From CAYPGJ01 sp050174775 (GTDB lineage: Bacteria > Planctomycetota > Phycisphaerae > Phycisphaerales > UBA1924), in NCBI GenBank assembly GCA_050174775.1, contig JBFXJP010000009.1, forward strand, positions 1-64,000: a DNA stretch of 64,000 nucleotides. Reading direction: 5' to 3'. Below, one piece after another: positions 33,772 to 42,891 of this stretch. How positions within the stretch are numbered: position 1 is the stretch's first letter; each line of letters starts with the position of its first letter. Below the pieces are notes generated by a model. It saw only the letters and a program-made list of their open reading frames with translations, made no database searches and had not been told where the DNA came from. The position numbers were made by a program, and so were the translations under genes.

Positions 33772-35040
33772 ATGCCGGACGGAGCCCTGTCGATCGTGGT
33801 TGGCGTGGCGGGTCTCATCCTGCCTGCGGCGGTCTTTGCGCTCGTCATGCGCCACGCACGACTTTTCGGCCGAGGGAGCGACATCGCGGCTGCGGTGGCG
33901 GGGGGGGTGCTCTGGGGCGTGCTCGCAGGACCCGGCGTGTTTGGGCGATCGTGGCCGGAAGTCCACCACCGGGTCTTCGTTGGGGGCGAGAACCAGCGCG
34001 AAACACTGCAGCGTCTTCGGCGCGAACAAGCCATCGAGCTTGCGGTCCTTCAGTCGAGCGGGGCTACGCCGGAGGCCGTGGATGAGCAACGGCTTCTGCA
34101 CAGTGCGGATAGCGAACCTGCGGAGGCTGCCCTCCGGGATGCTCTGGCCGATCGGCGCCGTGTGTTCGATTTCACCGGGCTGGCCTTCGCTGCGTCGACG
34201 ATCGGCCTCGGCATCGCGCTCCGCCTCTCTCGCCCCATGCGGTGCCCCGCCAGTGATGGCCGTACCGCCCTGCTCGCTGGTCTCAGCGCCGTCTTGATCC
34301 CAGCAGCCGTCGGTGCGTTGGCCGCGTCAGTAGGAACCGGCGCTGGGGGGCTCGCCTCACTCTCCTTCGGCGCCTGCGTTGGGGTCGGCTGGGTAGTCCC
34401 GAGTGTCCGCACGCGGCTCGTGGGCGCCGCGGGGCGAGCACCGACGTCTGATACAGCGTGTCTTACCGCCGCTTCCGTCGGCTGGCTGGCCGTTGGGGCG
34501 TTAGGCAAATCGATCTTGGCGTTCATCGGTGGGCTCTGCGCCGCCGTAGCAGGCAGACCCGCCGGGAGAAAGTGGGGGAGGGGCGTTACACGTGCGATTC
34601 GCGCCTTGCTCTACGGCCTGTTCGCGCCCGGGGCGTGCGCGTTCGCCGCGTCACGTGTCGACCCGTACGCCGTGGGCGTCGTTGGCTCGTTCTGGATCGC
34701 CGCGGGCATCGCCATCGTCATCTCGAGCGATGGTCGTTGGACCATGATCTACGCGGCCTGGCGGCTCCAGCGTCCCGAGGAACCACGTCGCCTCGCAGCC
34801 CAACGCGCCACCGCCTACGTGCTGAGCGGAGCCGGTCTCTCGCAGTGCACAGCCGCTTTCACGCTGCACGCCGCGGGGCTTATTCGCGAGATTGATCTTG
34901 CCGCGCTGCTGCTCGCGGCCGTCACGCTCGAGAGCGCGGCCGGGCTCTATCGCATACTCGCGCGCAACTCCTCGGACGATCAAGGCGACGGTGACGTACT
35001 TCCGGGCGTTCCACCCGACGAGCGCGTCTCGCCCAACTGA
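33772..35040 (+). CDS. Polytopic membrane protein, possibly antiporter-like
   Basis: The 422-residue protein has roughly ten hydrophobic segments. The N-terminus (MRHARLFGRGSDIAAAVAGG, then VLAGPGVFGRSWPEVHHRVFVGG) is reminiscent of the opening of CPA-type cation/proton antiporters (GxxxGP). It is followed by a charged cytosolic stretch (QRETLQRLRREQAIELAVLQ) and further membrane helices. I cannot see an ion-binding Asp pair, so the transporter assignment is weak. It is divergent from lgt (55-bp gap) and its 3' end overlaps the converging amidohydrolase gene by 61 bp. Confidence 0.7.
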   Translation: MPDGALSIVVGVAGLILPAAVFALVMRHARLFGRGSDIAAAVAGGVLWGVLAGPGVFGRSWPEVHHRVFVGGENQRETLQRLRREQAIELAVLQSSGATPEAVDEQRLLHSADSEPAEAALRDALADRRRVFDFTGLAFAASTIGLGIALRLSRPMRCPASDGRTALLAGLSAVLIPAAVGALAASVGTGAGGLASLSFGACVGVGWVVPSVRTRLVGAAGRAPTSDTACLTAASVGWLAVGALGKSILAFIGGLCAAVAGRPAGRKWGRGVTRAIRALLYGLFAPGACAFAASRVDPYAVGVVGSFWIAAGIAIVISSDGRWTMIYAAWRLQRPEEPRRLAAQRATAYVLSGAGLSQCTAAFTLHAAGLIREIDLAALLLAAVTLESAAGLYRILARNSSDDQGDGDVLPGVPPDERVSPN

Positions 35041-36362
35041 CGGTATTTCTCACGGTACTTCTCCGCGAGCCTCGTCTGCTTGTTCGAGAGGTCCAACTCG
35101 CGACCTTCGATGAACGCGGCCTCCACCGTGGTCGTCACATCGAGCGGGTCGCCGTCGGCGATGAACAGCGTCGCGTCCTTGCCCTCTTCCAGCGAGCCAA
35201 GCCGGCTGCTCACGCCCAGCGCCTCCGCGGCCGAGAGCGTGATCGATCGCAATGCTGCCTCGTCCGACAGCCCGTGTGCAACTGCCATGGCCGCGTGGTA
35301 CGGCAGATTCCGGTCGTTCCCGAATCCCGTCATTCCGCTCGACGCCAGAGCCCACTTCAGTCCCGCTTCGTCCAAATCTGCCGGCAGCCGATACGCCTCG
35401 TCGTAGTCAGCGTCAGATCGTCTCGGCATCCGATGCGTCCCAGTCACCAGCACCGGCACATCGTGCTTTTTGAGCAGGTCTACCACCAGCAGCGCATCTC
35501 GTCCCCCAACGAGAACCACCTTCAAGGAGCGCTTCGCCGCCCATGTCACCGCCGATTGGATCTGCTCCATCTCCTGTGCCGAGATCAGCACCGGCTTCTC
35601 GCCTCGCAGAGAGGGTCCGAATGCCTCCCACCGAACCGACGTCGGCATTCTCGGGTCAGCCTTGCGCGCCGCGAAATATGCCTCGGCCGATGCGAATGCC
35701 CCCTCGATCGTCTCGAGCCGCTCCTTGATCTGACGCTGTTGTTCCTCGTCCGACCGTTCCATCCATCGCGCGCGCACCGGTCGCACGTTTGGCCACGAGA
35801 TCACCAGCCCGGCATCGTCAAGGACCGCCATGTCCTCCCACGTCCATCCATCCAGCTGGATCACCGATGCACGCCCCGGGATCACGCCGCCCCCCGGCAC
35901 GACACCCGCGACCAGCACGCCGTTCGAGCGAGTCACCGGCAGATGCGTCGAGTCCGGATTCACGGCCACTGCCGCGCGGACCTCCGGCGTCACATCGCCC
36001 GTCTCCGACGAGTCCTGCGTCGAACGCACGGCGCCGATCTCGGAAAGGCCGAGCGTTGTTACCGCAGCGATCATCCCTGGGTACACCCGTTTTCCGCTCG
36101 CGTCGATCTCCCTCGGCATGACGCGCTCGGGAAGCTTCAGCGCCTCTCCCTCGCGCCCTACCTGGCGGATCTTGCCGTCGACGAACAGCACGAACCCCTT
36201 CTCGATCGGCGCGGAGGAAACGGGATACACACGCGCGTTGCGGATCACAATCGGTTCACCCTGCGGCGCCGACTTCACTCCTAGATCTTGGGCGGATACG
36301 CCGCCGCACAGCGTCGCGAGGCTCAGCATCATCTTCGTCGTGGGCTTCATGATTCGTCTCAT
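34980..36362 (-). CDS. Secreted amidohydrolase-like protein (metal ligands not evident)
   Basis: The 460-residue exported protein has signal MKPTTKMMLSLATLCGGVSAQ. The frame starts at ATG 36362; ATG 36350 is also possible. It resembles imidazolonepropionase-type amidohydrolases: an N-terminal beta subdomain (IVIRNARVYPVSSAPIEKGFVLFVDGKI), GKRVYPGMIAAVTTLGL, and the C-terminal LGVSSRLGSLEEGKDATLFIADGDPLD closing motif. The usual HxH after YPG is replaced by AAVTTLG, so metal binding at that site looks lost. It is paralogous to the N-terminal half of the adjacent 1101-residue protein and 48 bp downstream of it, probably the same operon. Confidence 0.85.
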   Translation of the reverse strand: MRRIMKPTTKMMLSLATLCGGVSAQDLGVKSAPQGEPIVIRNARVYPVSSAPIEKGFVLFVDGKIRQVGREGEALKLPERVMPREIDASGKRVYPGMIAAVTTLGLSEIGAVRSTQDSSETGDVTPEVRAAVAVNPDSTHLPVTRSNGVLVAGVVPGGGVIPGRASVIQLDGWTWEDMAVLDDAGLVISWPNVRPVRARWMERSDEEQQRQIKERLETIEGAFASAEAYFAARKADPRMPTSVRWEAFGPSLRGEKPVLISAQEMEQIQSAVTWAAKRSLKVVLVGGRDALLVVDLLKKHDVPVLVTGTHRMPRRSDADYDEAYRLPADLDEAGLKWALASSGMTGFGNDRNLPYHAAMAVAHGLSDEAALRSITLSAAEALGVSSRLGSLEEGKDATLFIADGDPLDVTTTVEAAFIEGRELDLSNKQTRLAEKYREKYRQLGETRSSGGTPGSTSPSP

Positions 36363-36410
36363 CGGATGTGTGTCGTGTGGTGACTCTTGTGCGGTCGAAA
36401 GACCGAGCGA

Positions 36411-39400
36411 TCAGTGGTTATGCAATTCGACCACGCCGCACTCACCGCAGTCGTGCGCCTCCGGGTCCTGCCCGGCGCGCAACAACTCGAGGTTGCGAGC
36501 CTCCAGAGCCCGCTGGAGCGCCTCGCGCCGTAGTTCCTCCAGCGTCGGCGGTGTATCGGTCATGTCCCGAGCGCGCCCGCGCGGCGGCACGCCGTCTCCG
36601 GGCTTTTCCGCGTCGCTCGGCTTCTTCTTTGCTCCCTTGGCCAGGATCTTCTGGATGATCCGCTGCCGCTCCTTCGTGTTCCACGCGCGCAGATCCCGGT
36701 CCTTCTCGAGGGAGAAGTACTCACGCCCGTCGATCCACGTCGATTCGCACCGGGACATCGCTGACAGCGGGTTCCCGGACCAGATCGCAAAGTCAGCGTC
36801 CTTCTTTGCCTCCAGCGATCCAACCAGTCCCTGCACCGCGAGCTGGTATGCGGGGTTGTACGTCACGAACTTGATCGCTTCCTCAGGGACCACTCCGCCG
36901 TACTTCACGGCCTTGCCCGCTTCCGCGTTCAAGCGGCGCGCCAGCTCGTCCGAATCCGAGTTGAACGACACGGCAACGCCCACCTCGTGCATGATCGCGC
37001 CGTCCTCCGGGATCGCGTCGTACACCTCGAACTTGTAGGCCCACCAGTCGGAGAAGCATGATCCTCCACGCGCCGCGCGCTTGATCGCCTCTGCGACTTT
37101 GTATCCCTCGAGCACGTGCTGGAACGTCCCGATCGTGAACCCGTACTCCGTCGCCACTCGACACAGCATGAGGATCTCGTCCTGCCGGTACGAGTGGCAG
37201 TGCACCAGCCTCATGCCGCGCAAGATCTCCAGCAATGCCTCACGCTCGATGTCCTTCCGCGGCGGTGCGAGGCCCTTCCGCTTGGATTCCGACATCCCCT
37301 CCCAACGGCTCCACTCGGCCCCGTACTCTCGCGCAGCATCGAACGCGTCCCGGATCAGCGTCTCTACGCCCATCCGTGACTGCGGATAGCGCGATGTGAA
37401 GCGCTCGCCCCAGTTCGACTGCTTCACGTTCTCGCCGAGCGCGAATTTGATGCCGCCCGGCGCGCCCTCCAGACGCATGTCGTCCGGATGTTGCGCACCC
37501 CACCGAATCTTCACGACCGAGTTCTGCCCACCGATCGGATTCGCAGAGCCGTGCAGCTGGTTCACCGCTGTCACGCCGCCAGCCAACTGCCGGTACCACG
37601 AGACGTCATCCGGATCGATCACGTCGAAGATCCGTACTTCCGCGGTGATGGCCTGCGTGCCCTCATTCACACTGCCCGACACCCCCGTGTGCGAGTGACA
37701 ATCGATGATCCCCGCGGTCACATGGCGGCCTCCCAGGTCGATCACGCGCGAGCCGCTCGGCGCCCTCAACCCATTCCCCACGGCAACAATCTTCCCGCCC
37801 TTCACGTGCATCGAGCCGTTCTCGATCGTTCCCTCCGAACCGCTCGTCCAGATCGTCCCGTTCGTCAGGAACACGTCCTCCTGCTCAGGAACCGCCTCGT
37901 ACGCATATCCGCCGAACGGAAGCCCGAGCTTCTCGGGGATGTCCTTGTTCGAGTCATCTTCAGTTCCCTGCTTGTCCTCTTCCTTCTTGCCCTCCTCCTT
38001 CGCGTCGTGCTCCTCGCGCTGTGCCGACCAACCGTGGCGGTCGCCGTCGCTCGTCACGACCACACCGGTCATCTCATCACCCTCGATGACAGCGCTCACC
38101 GTGACCACGCCCTCCTGCCCCATGCCCTCCCCGTCCACGAGGTACGACAGCCGGTTCTCCACCAACCGCACCCCGCGGGCATCGAGCTTCTTGGGCTTCT
38201 TCGCCTTTTCGTCCGTTTGCTCGTTCTCGCCCTTCTCCCCTTCGCCCTTCGGTTCGTCGGTGTCACCTCCTTCATCAGGTAGTGCGAGCGAAACCTTGTT
38301 TCCCTTCGCGATCGTCAGGCGGATCGGCGGCGATCCCTCCGGAGCGCCATGCATCTTCACGGCCCATGTCCCCTCCGCCTTCACACCGGGCGCCGTGCTC
38401 ACCTCGTACCGCTCCCCGTCCACCCACACGTCCCGTACCTTCCCCTTCTCGTCAAACAGCGATCCATCCACGACCACCAGATTCGCGGCGAAGCCGGCCG
38501 CCACTTCTCCGAACCGTCCTTCGATCCCCAGCATCTTGGCCGGCGTCGTTGTCACCATCGCGAGCGCACGATCTTCCGCGAGACCATGCTTCACGGCCTC
38601 GCGCACGTTCTTCCAGAAATCGTCCTTCTTCCGCAGCCGGTCCAGCGTCAGCGCGACTGTTGCCCCCGCGGCGTCCAAACGCCGCAGGTTCGTCGGCGCC
38701 TGCTCCCACAGCATCAGCTCGCGCAGGTCCACGCTCTCCTGATCAGCGATCGTCTCCACCTTGGGCGCCTCGGGGAACGACACCGGCACGATTAGCGGCA
38801 GCTTCGTTCCGACGACCGCGTCCAAGCGACGCAACTCTGTGCCCGAGCCCACGATCATCGCCGGCCGCGAATACTCCGACGCGATCTTCGCCGCTCGAAG
38901 AATCTCCAGCTCATCCCCTGCCACGAACAGCAGCGGCGTGCGCTTCGTGCGGCTCGGCATCAACGCATCCAGTGCATCCGCCGGCAGCGGTCGTGCACGC
39001 TTGGTGGAGTCCCCTTGGTACGAATCGAGATCCTCCTCACGCCACTCCGCATCGGACAGCGTCTGTCGGATCAGCGCGATCGCCCCCATCTGCGAACTCG
39101 GATACGCGTCGTTCCCGAATCCTCCCGTCTCGAACGCCAGTGCTTGGAATGCGCCGGTCCGAATGGCCGCGGGTTTGGATTCACTCGCAGCGGGCGGGTC
39201 CGTGAGGGACACCACCGCCCCCTCCCCTCGGAACACGCCACCCTTCGGAGCGAGCGCGGCCACCGTGAATCCGAGGTCGCGCCACGTCTTTCGGTCCTTC
39301 TCGCTCAGGCCCGGACCAGCCAGCACGGAGCGCTGCGGGGTGACCTTCGCGTTCCAATGGGCTCCGGGAGCCTTTCCATCGGGGACCGGGGCGTCCGTCG

Positions 39401-39716
39401 GCACGTACGCGTCAATCAACCCCGGATACACCGTCAGCCCCGTGCAATCCCACGCACGTGCCCCTGCAGGCGCCTCTCCACTCTTCGCGACAGAGACGAT
39501 CACCCCGTCTCGGATCACGATTGTGGCGTCCTCGATCCGCTCCCCAGCCCGAGGGATCAGTGTGGCATGCGTCAGGACATGCCATCCTGGCGCGATGCTC
39601 CGCGGACCGTTTGGGGGCGCCGGCTGGGCGTTGGTCAGGCCCGTGAGCACCAGGGATGTGGCGAGGAGAACCGGGGCGGCGAAAGCGACCCCACGAGCAA
39701 TCCGGGTGTTCCTCAT
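36411..39716 (-). CDS. Double amidohydrolase: degenerate N-half fused to intact C-half
   Basis: The 1101-residue exported protein has signal MRNTRIARGVAFAAPVLLATSLV. The first half (to about 470) is amidohydrolase-like: TLIPRAGERIEDATIVIRDG, VYPGLIDAYVPTD with no HxH, and MLGIEGRFGEVAAGFAANLVVVDG. A charged Glu/Lys-rich linker (about 485-620) joins it to a second amidohydrolase domain with TAGIIDCHSHTG (HxH intact), VRIFDVIDPDDVSWYRQLAGGVTAVNQLHGSANPIGGQ, and VGSLEAKKDADFAIWSGNPLS. The substrate is unknown; such enzymes may act on peptides or cyclic amides. The tail CGECGVVELHNH is unusual. The neighbour downstream resembles the degenerate half. Confidence 0.88.
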   Translation of the reverse strand: MRNTRIARGVAFAAPVLLATSLVLTGLTNAQPAPPNGPRSIAPGWHVLTHATLIPRAGERIEDATIVIRDGVIVSVAKSGEAPAGARAWDCTGLTVYPGLIDAYVPTDAPVPDGKAPGAHWNAKVTPQRSVLAGPGLSEKDRKTWRDLGFTVAALAPKGGVFRGEGAVVSLTDPPAASESKPAAIRTGAFQALAFETGGFGNDAYPSSQMGAIALIRQTLSDAEWREEDLDSYQGDSTKRARPLPADALDALMPSRTKRTPLLFVAGDELEILRAAKIASEYSRPAMIVGSGTELRRLDAVVGTKLPLIVPVSFPEAPKVETIADQESVDLRELMLWEQAPTNLRRLDAAGATVALTLDRLRKKDDFWKNVREAVKHGLAEDRALAMVTTTPAKMLGIEGRFGEVAAGFAANLVVVDGSLFDEKGKVRDVWVDGERYEVSTAPGVKAEGTWAVKMHGAPEGSPPIRLTIAKGNKVSLALPDEGGDTDEPKGEGEKGENEQTDEKAKKPKKLDARGVRLVENRLSYLVDGEGMGQEGVVTVSAVIEGDEMTGVVVTSDGDRHGWSAQREEHDAKEEGKKEEDKQGTEDDSNKDIPEKLGLPFGGYAYEAVPEQEDVFLTNGTIWTSGSEGTIENGSMHVKGGKIVAVGNGLRAPSGSRVIDLGGRHVTAGIIDCHSHTGVSGSVNEGTQAITAEVRIFDVIDPDDVSWYRQLAGGVTAVNQLHGSANPIGGQNSVVKIRWGAQHPDDMRLEGAPGGIKFALGENVKQSNWGERFTSRYPQSRMGVETLIRDAFDAAREYGAEWSRWEGMSESKRKGLAPPRKDIEREALLEILRGMRLVHCHSYRQDEILMLCRVATEYGFTIGTFQHVLEGYKVAEAIKRAARGGSCFSDWWAYKFEVYDAIPEDGAIMHEVGVAVSFNSDSDELARRLNAEAGKAVKYGGVVPEEAIKFVTYNPAYQLAVQGLVGSLEAKKDADFAIWSGNPLSAMSRCESTWIDGREYFSLEKDRDLRAWNTKERQRIIQKILAKGAKKKPSDAEKPGDGVPPRGRARDMTDTPPTLEELRREALQRALEARNLELLRAGQDPEAHDCGECGVVELHNH

Positions 39717-39775
39717 GGCGAGCCGTTATACCGCCAAGAGCCCCGTGGATGCACCGGGTGTCCTGGCTTTTGCAG

Positions 39776-39789
39776 ACGGCTCGAGCCGT
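39776..39789. repeat. Perfect 14-bp palindrome
   Basis: ACGGCTCGAGCCGT lies in the 90-bp gap between the pseudopilin-like gene and the double amidohydrolase start. It could be an operator, but nothing else supports that. Confidence 0.3.
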
Positions 39790-39806
39790 GGCGTCGGGCG
39801 CGCTCG

Positions 39807-41000
39807 TTAATTCCCGCCGGCAGCGATGATGTCGTCGAACTTCCGGCTCTCGACCTCGTTGAGTGTCATGTCGATCGTCGGCGGCGAGGTCGAGGTGTTC
39901 AGCTTGCCGTACATGATCTTCTTCGAGGCTTCCGTGTCCTGCTGGGCGGTGGCGTCCAGCGCGGGGTCCTGCTTCCTCGCGAAGTACACCCTGTCAGGCC
40001 CGGCCGAAATCACCACTACATCGCCGCGCGCCTGCCCCGGCATCGCAAAGTTCGCGGCGTCCGGATCCGCCCCGCGCGAAGGGTCCTGCGGGAACGTGGG
40101 GCTCCCGAGGATGCCGGACAGACTCGCACGCAGGTATTCGTTGGTATTTCCGTACCCGATGATGCTGCTCATCATGTCACGGTGGTGTTCACCACCCTTG
40201 AACGTCTGCGACGTGCGTTCCGAATTGATGCCGATCCCTCCTGGATCCCCCGATGCCTGATCGCCGGCAGACAGATACCCCGAGTTCGACGCCCAGTAGA
40301 ACGACGCCAGCGACGCGGGAGTCGTGCTCGGGTCGTACTGGATGTGCACGAATCTCGCGTTCGGATCGCTTACAGCAGATTCGTCACGGATCCACACCAG
40401 AAACGGCATCCCGAACGGGTCCACCAGGTCCACCATCCGATGCCGCTCGGCGGTGCTCCCCGCCGTGCCCTCCACGGCTATGAGCGTCTTGGGATCGAGT
40501 CTCAGATACCCGCCACCCGTCCGTTGCGTGCCCACGAGCGCGTTGTTCACCCGCACCAGCCCTGTCGTGCTCGTGAACGGCCCGACGTCGGCAAACACAT
40601 AGTCCTCGTGCGTCGGGTCCGTCGTGTTCGGCGCCGGCGCGTTGCAGTTGTTGATGTCCTCGCACACGATCCCCCCAGCGAGGTCGAGCAGGATGTTCTC
40701 GTTGTTTGTGAAGCCGATGCCGCTCCCGCTGTCATCCGTGTTGTTCTGCGTGCCCCCCATCTCCTGCGCGCTGAAATAGCCGGGCAAACGACGCGTGTCA
40801 GTCCGGAAGAGAGCCGAAGCCGAGATCACCTCGTTCGCCAGCGATGTCGCGACCGTCTTCCGGGCGCCGGTGCGCACCTGCCCGAGCACCGGGATCAGGA
40901 TCCCTACGAGCAACCCGATGATCGCGATCACCACCAGCAGCTCCACGAGCGTGAAGCCGCGTGTTCGCACGTTCCCGGCCGACTGAGGCGTCTGCAACAT
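39807..41000 (-). CDS. Type II secretion/pilin-like pseudopilin with large C-domain
   Basis: The 397-residue protein starts at ATG 41000, shortly before a class III prepilin signal: RTRGFTLVELLVVIAIIGLL, with cleavage expected between Gly and Phe and the Glu at +5. The hydrophobic helix continues LVGILIPVLGQVR. The remaining ~340 residues are a globular exported domain (TDTRRLPGYFSAQEMGG, GIVCEDINNC, YLRLDPKTLIAVEGTAGS) not resembling a known pilin head I can name. Single large pseudopilins like this are abundant in planctomycetes. No secretion ATPase or other T2SS gene is adjacent. Confidence 0.88.
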   Translation of the reverse strand: MLQTPQSAGNVRTRGFTLVELLVVIAIIGLLVGILIPVLGQVRTGARKTVATSLANEVISASALFRTDTRRLPGYFSAQEMGGTQNNTDDSGSGIGFTNNENILLDLAGGIVCEDINNCNAPAPNTTDPTHEDYVFADVGPFTSTTGLVRVNNALVGTQRTGGGYLRLDPKTLIAVEGTAGSTAERHRMVDLVDPFGMPFLVWIRDESAVSDPNARFVHIQYDPSTTPASLASFYWASNSGYLSAGDQASGDPGGIGINSERTSQTFKGGEHHRDMMSSIIGYGNTNEYLRASLSGILGSPTFPQDPSRGADPDAANFAMPGQARGDVVVISAGPDRVYFARKQDPALDATAQQDTEASKKIMYGKLNTSTSPPTIDMTLNEVESRKFDDIIAAGGN

Positions 41001-41164
41001 TCCTGCTCCTTCACCGCGCGTGCCGCGGGCTCCCGCCCGTGCGCTCTCCGGACCCTTGCCCATTCGTCCCGCGAGCCACGGTGGTTCCCCCGGCTCGGGG
41101 GTCGATCTCGCCCCTTCCGCGGGCATGATCAGTGTATCCCATCACGTCCGCCGCCCCGAGCACG

Positions 41165-41192
41165 AAAAAAGGCCGGCGGAATGCCGCCGGCC
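41165..41192 (-). terminator. Intrinsic terminator after metzincin gene 1
   Basis: The 9-bp stem GGCCGGCGG/CCGCCGGCC (41171-41179 with 41184-41192) has a 4-nt loop. It is followed on the minus strand by TTTTTT (41165-41170). It lies 38 nt beyond the stop of the protease gene that ends at 41231. Confidence 0.9.
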
Positions 41193-41230
41193 CGTTCGAT
41201 CACACGCTCAGATTGCTCAGATCGGGGTGC

Positions 41231-42661
41231 TCAGCACGTGATCCCGAAGTTCGAGAGCACCAGGTTCAGGTCCGTGAAGTTCACGGAGCCGTTCCCGTCC
41301 AGGTCGCCCGCGAGGCCCGGACCCGTCTGCCCGAACTGACCCAGGACGATGTTCAGGTCGCTGAAATTCACCACGCCGTCTCCGTTCGCATCGCCCGGGC
41401 ACGGCGTCTGCACAGCGATCGCGTTCACGAGGAACTGGTACATCTGCGGCGGCAGCGAGCCCTGTGCGGTGTCGCCCGCGCGAACCATCAGGTAGAACAC
41501 GCCCGCGGGCATCGGGAACGCCGTCAGGTTCTCGTTCACACCGAACGTCTCATTATCCACGGACGCCAGCACCGTCACGCCATCGCTGGCGAGGATCTCA
41601 AACCGCAGGTTGAGGATCGCTTTCGAATCGATGTTCGATCCGGTCGGGCAGGATTGGCCGCTCTGCGAGGTGCTCTGATACTGAAAGCCGACCGGCTGGA
41701 GCTGCACGTTCAGCTCCGCCGCGCTGGGGAGCGTGAACCGGTACCAATCGATGTCTAGGTTCGCATTCGCCACCTGGTTGTCAATCGACACATCGCGCTG
41801 AATGAACGGCGTGCCCAGCGTCAGCGTGGGGATCACCGTAGCCTCCGCGGCGTTGTTGTTGTTCTCGAGCGTGTCGCCGTAATGCCGCTGCATGGCACGA
41901 GTGTCGTCATGCTGCGGGCCGTCGAAATTCGTGTTCGCCGCCGGCTCCATCAGCTTCGAGCCGTTCTGCGGGCACACGTGCAGGATGCCCATCCCGTGGC
42001 CGTTCTCGTGCGCCACCACGTTGCGGAAGAACCGGAAGTTGTTCCCCGAACTCGAGTAGTTCTCCGACGAATCGATCACCATGTCCCCGTTGTTCGGGAA
42101 CGAGTTGAACGCCAGCGTGTTCCCGCCGCCGTCGATCGTGATCGACACGATGCGGATATCCCCCCGGGTCGTGCCGCCCCCCGCGCCCCACGCCGCGTTG
42201 TCGTCATTCACCTCAAGGTACCGCGCTCCCGACAGCGCCTCCCACCGGTCGAACATCAGGCGGAACAGGTTCTTGCCGTTCTGCACGGAGCCGAACCACG
42301 TCGCCATCATCGAGTTCAGCACGTTTACGGACGTCTGCCCGCCGCCGATCCCGCCAAGCCCGTCCGCCGGGAACGAATACGTCACCGTGATCGGCGTTCC
42401 CTGCAGGCTGTTCCCGTTCCAGCGGGACGTGACATTGAAGTCCGCGAGCGGATCGATGCCCTGCCGGAGCAGGAACTCGTTCCAGAACGCCTCCATGTAC
42501 TCCCCGCTCGTCCCGGGCGCAAAGCACGCCGCTGTCGTCAGTGTCGACGCTCCGGGCCACAGGCACGACTTCACGGGGTCGGTGCCGATCAACTGGCTCG
42601 CGCTCGCACCGCCGCACAGAACCGCCAGGGCAACCGCCCCAGTCATCGTCGTCATCTTCAT
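41231..42661 (-). CDS. Secreted metzincin-like metalloprotease with GC-dockerin tail (1)
   Basis: The 476-residue exported protein starts MKMTTMTGAVALAVLCGGASA. The catalytic zinc motif HENGHGMGILHVCP (near residue 214) fits the metzincin HExxHxxGxxH pattern of matrixin-like peptidases. Upstream are VTYSFPADG and RWEALSGARYLEV. A beta domain follows (DIDWYRFTLPSAAELNVQL...FYLMVRAGD), like a bacterial pre-peptidase C-terminal (PPC) domain. The tail has two Ca-loop units, CPGDANGDGVVNFSDLNIVL and GDLDGNGSVNFTDLNLVL, ending SNFGITC. It is the paralogue of the next gene upstream. A TTGACG box lies about 160 bp before the start. Confidence 0.9.
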   Translation of the reverse strand: MKMTTMTGAVALAVLCGGASASQLIGTDPVKSCLWPGASTLTTAACFAPGTSGEYMEAFWNEFLLRQGIDPLADFNVTSRWNGNSLQGTPITVTYSFPADGLGGIGGGQTSVNVLNSMMATWFGSVQNGKNLFRLMFDRWEALSGARYLEVNDDNAAWGAGGGTTRGDIRIVSITIDGGGNTLAFNSFPNNGDMVIDSSENYSSSGNNFRFFRNVVAHENGHGMGILHVCPQNGSKLMEPAANTNFDGPQHDDTRAMQRHYGDTLENNNNAAEATVIPTLTLGTPFIQRDVSIDNQVANANLDIDWYRFTLPSAAELNVQLQPVGFQYQSTSQSGQSCPTGSNIDSKAILNLRFEILASDGVTVLASVDNETFGVNENLTAFPMPAGVFYLMVRAGDTAQGSLPPQMYQFLVNAIAVQTPCPGDANGDGVVNFSDLNIVLGQFGQTGPGLAGDLDGNGSVNFTDLNLVLSNFGITC

Positions 42662-42891
42662 GTTCTTGTCTCTCTCAACAGTCACGATACGAGTTCGCGG
42701 CGTCCAGGCCGACCACGCGCCGACCATGTCGAGCGATCCACGAGTCCGCTGTGCCCGCCGAATCTCCCGATCCCTGCCCGAGCACATCCCTACACACTCA
42801 CTTGACCACACCCTTTCGGGACGTCAAGCGCGGACCATGAATATTAGGCAACCGTTCGGGAAGAGTCGAGGGAACACGCTCACTCCAGCTC

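Noticed and set aside
33772..35040. Assignment as a Na/H antiporter
   Set aside because: Only the N-terminal GxxxGP-like opening is suggestive; the ion-binding Asp pair of the family was not found, so it is kept as an unassigned membrane protein.
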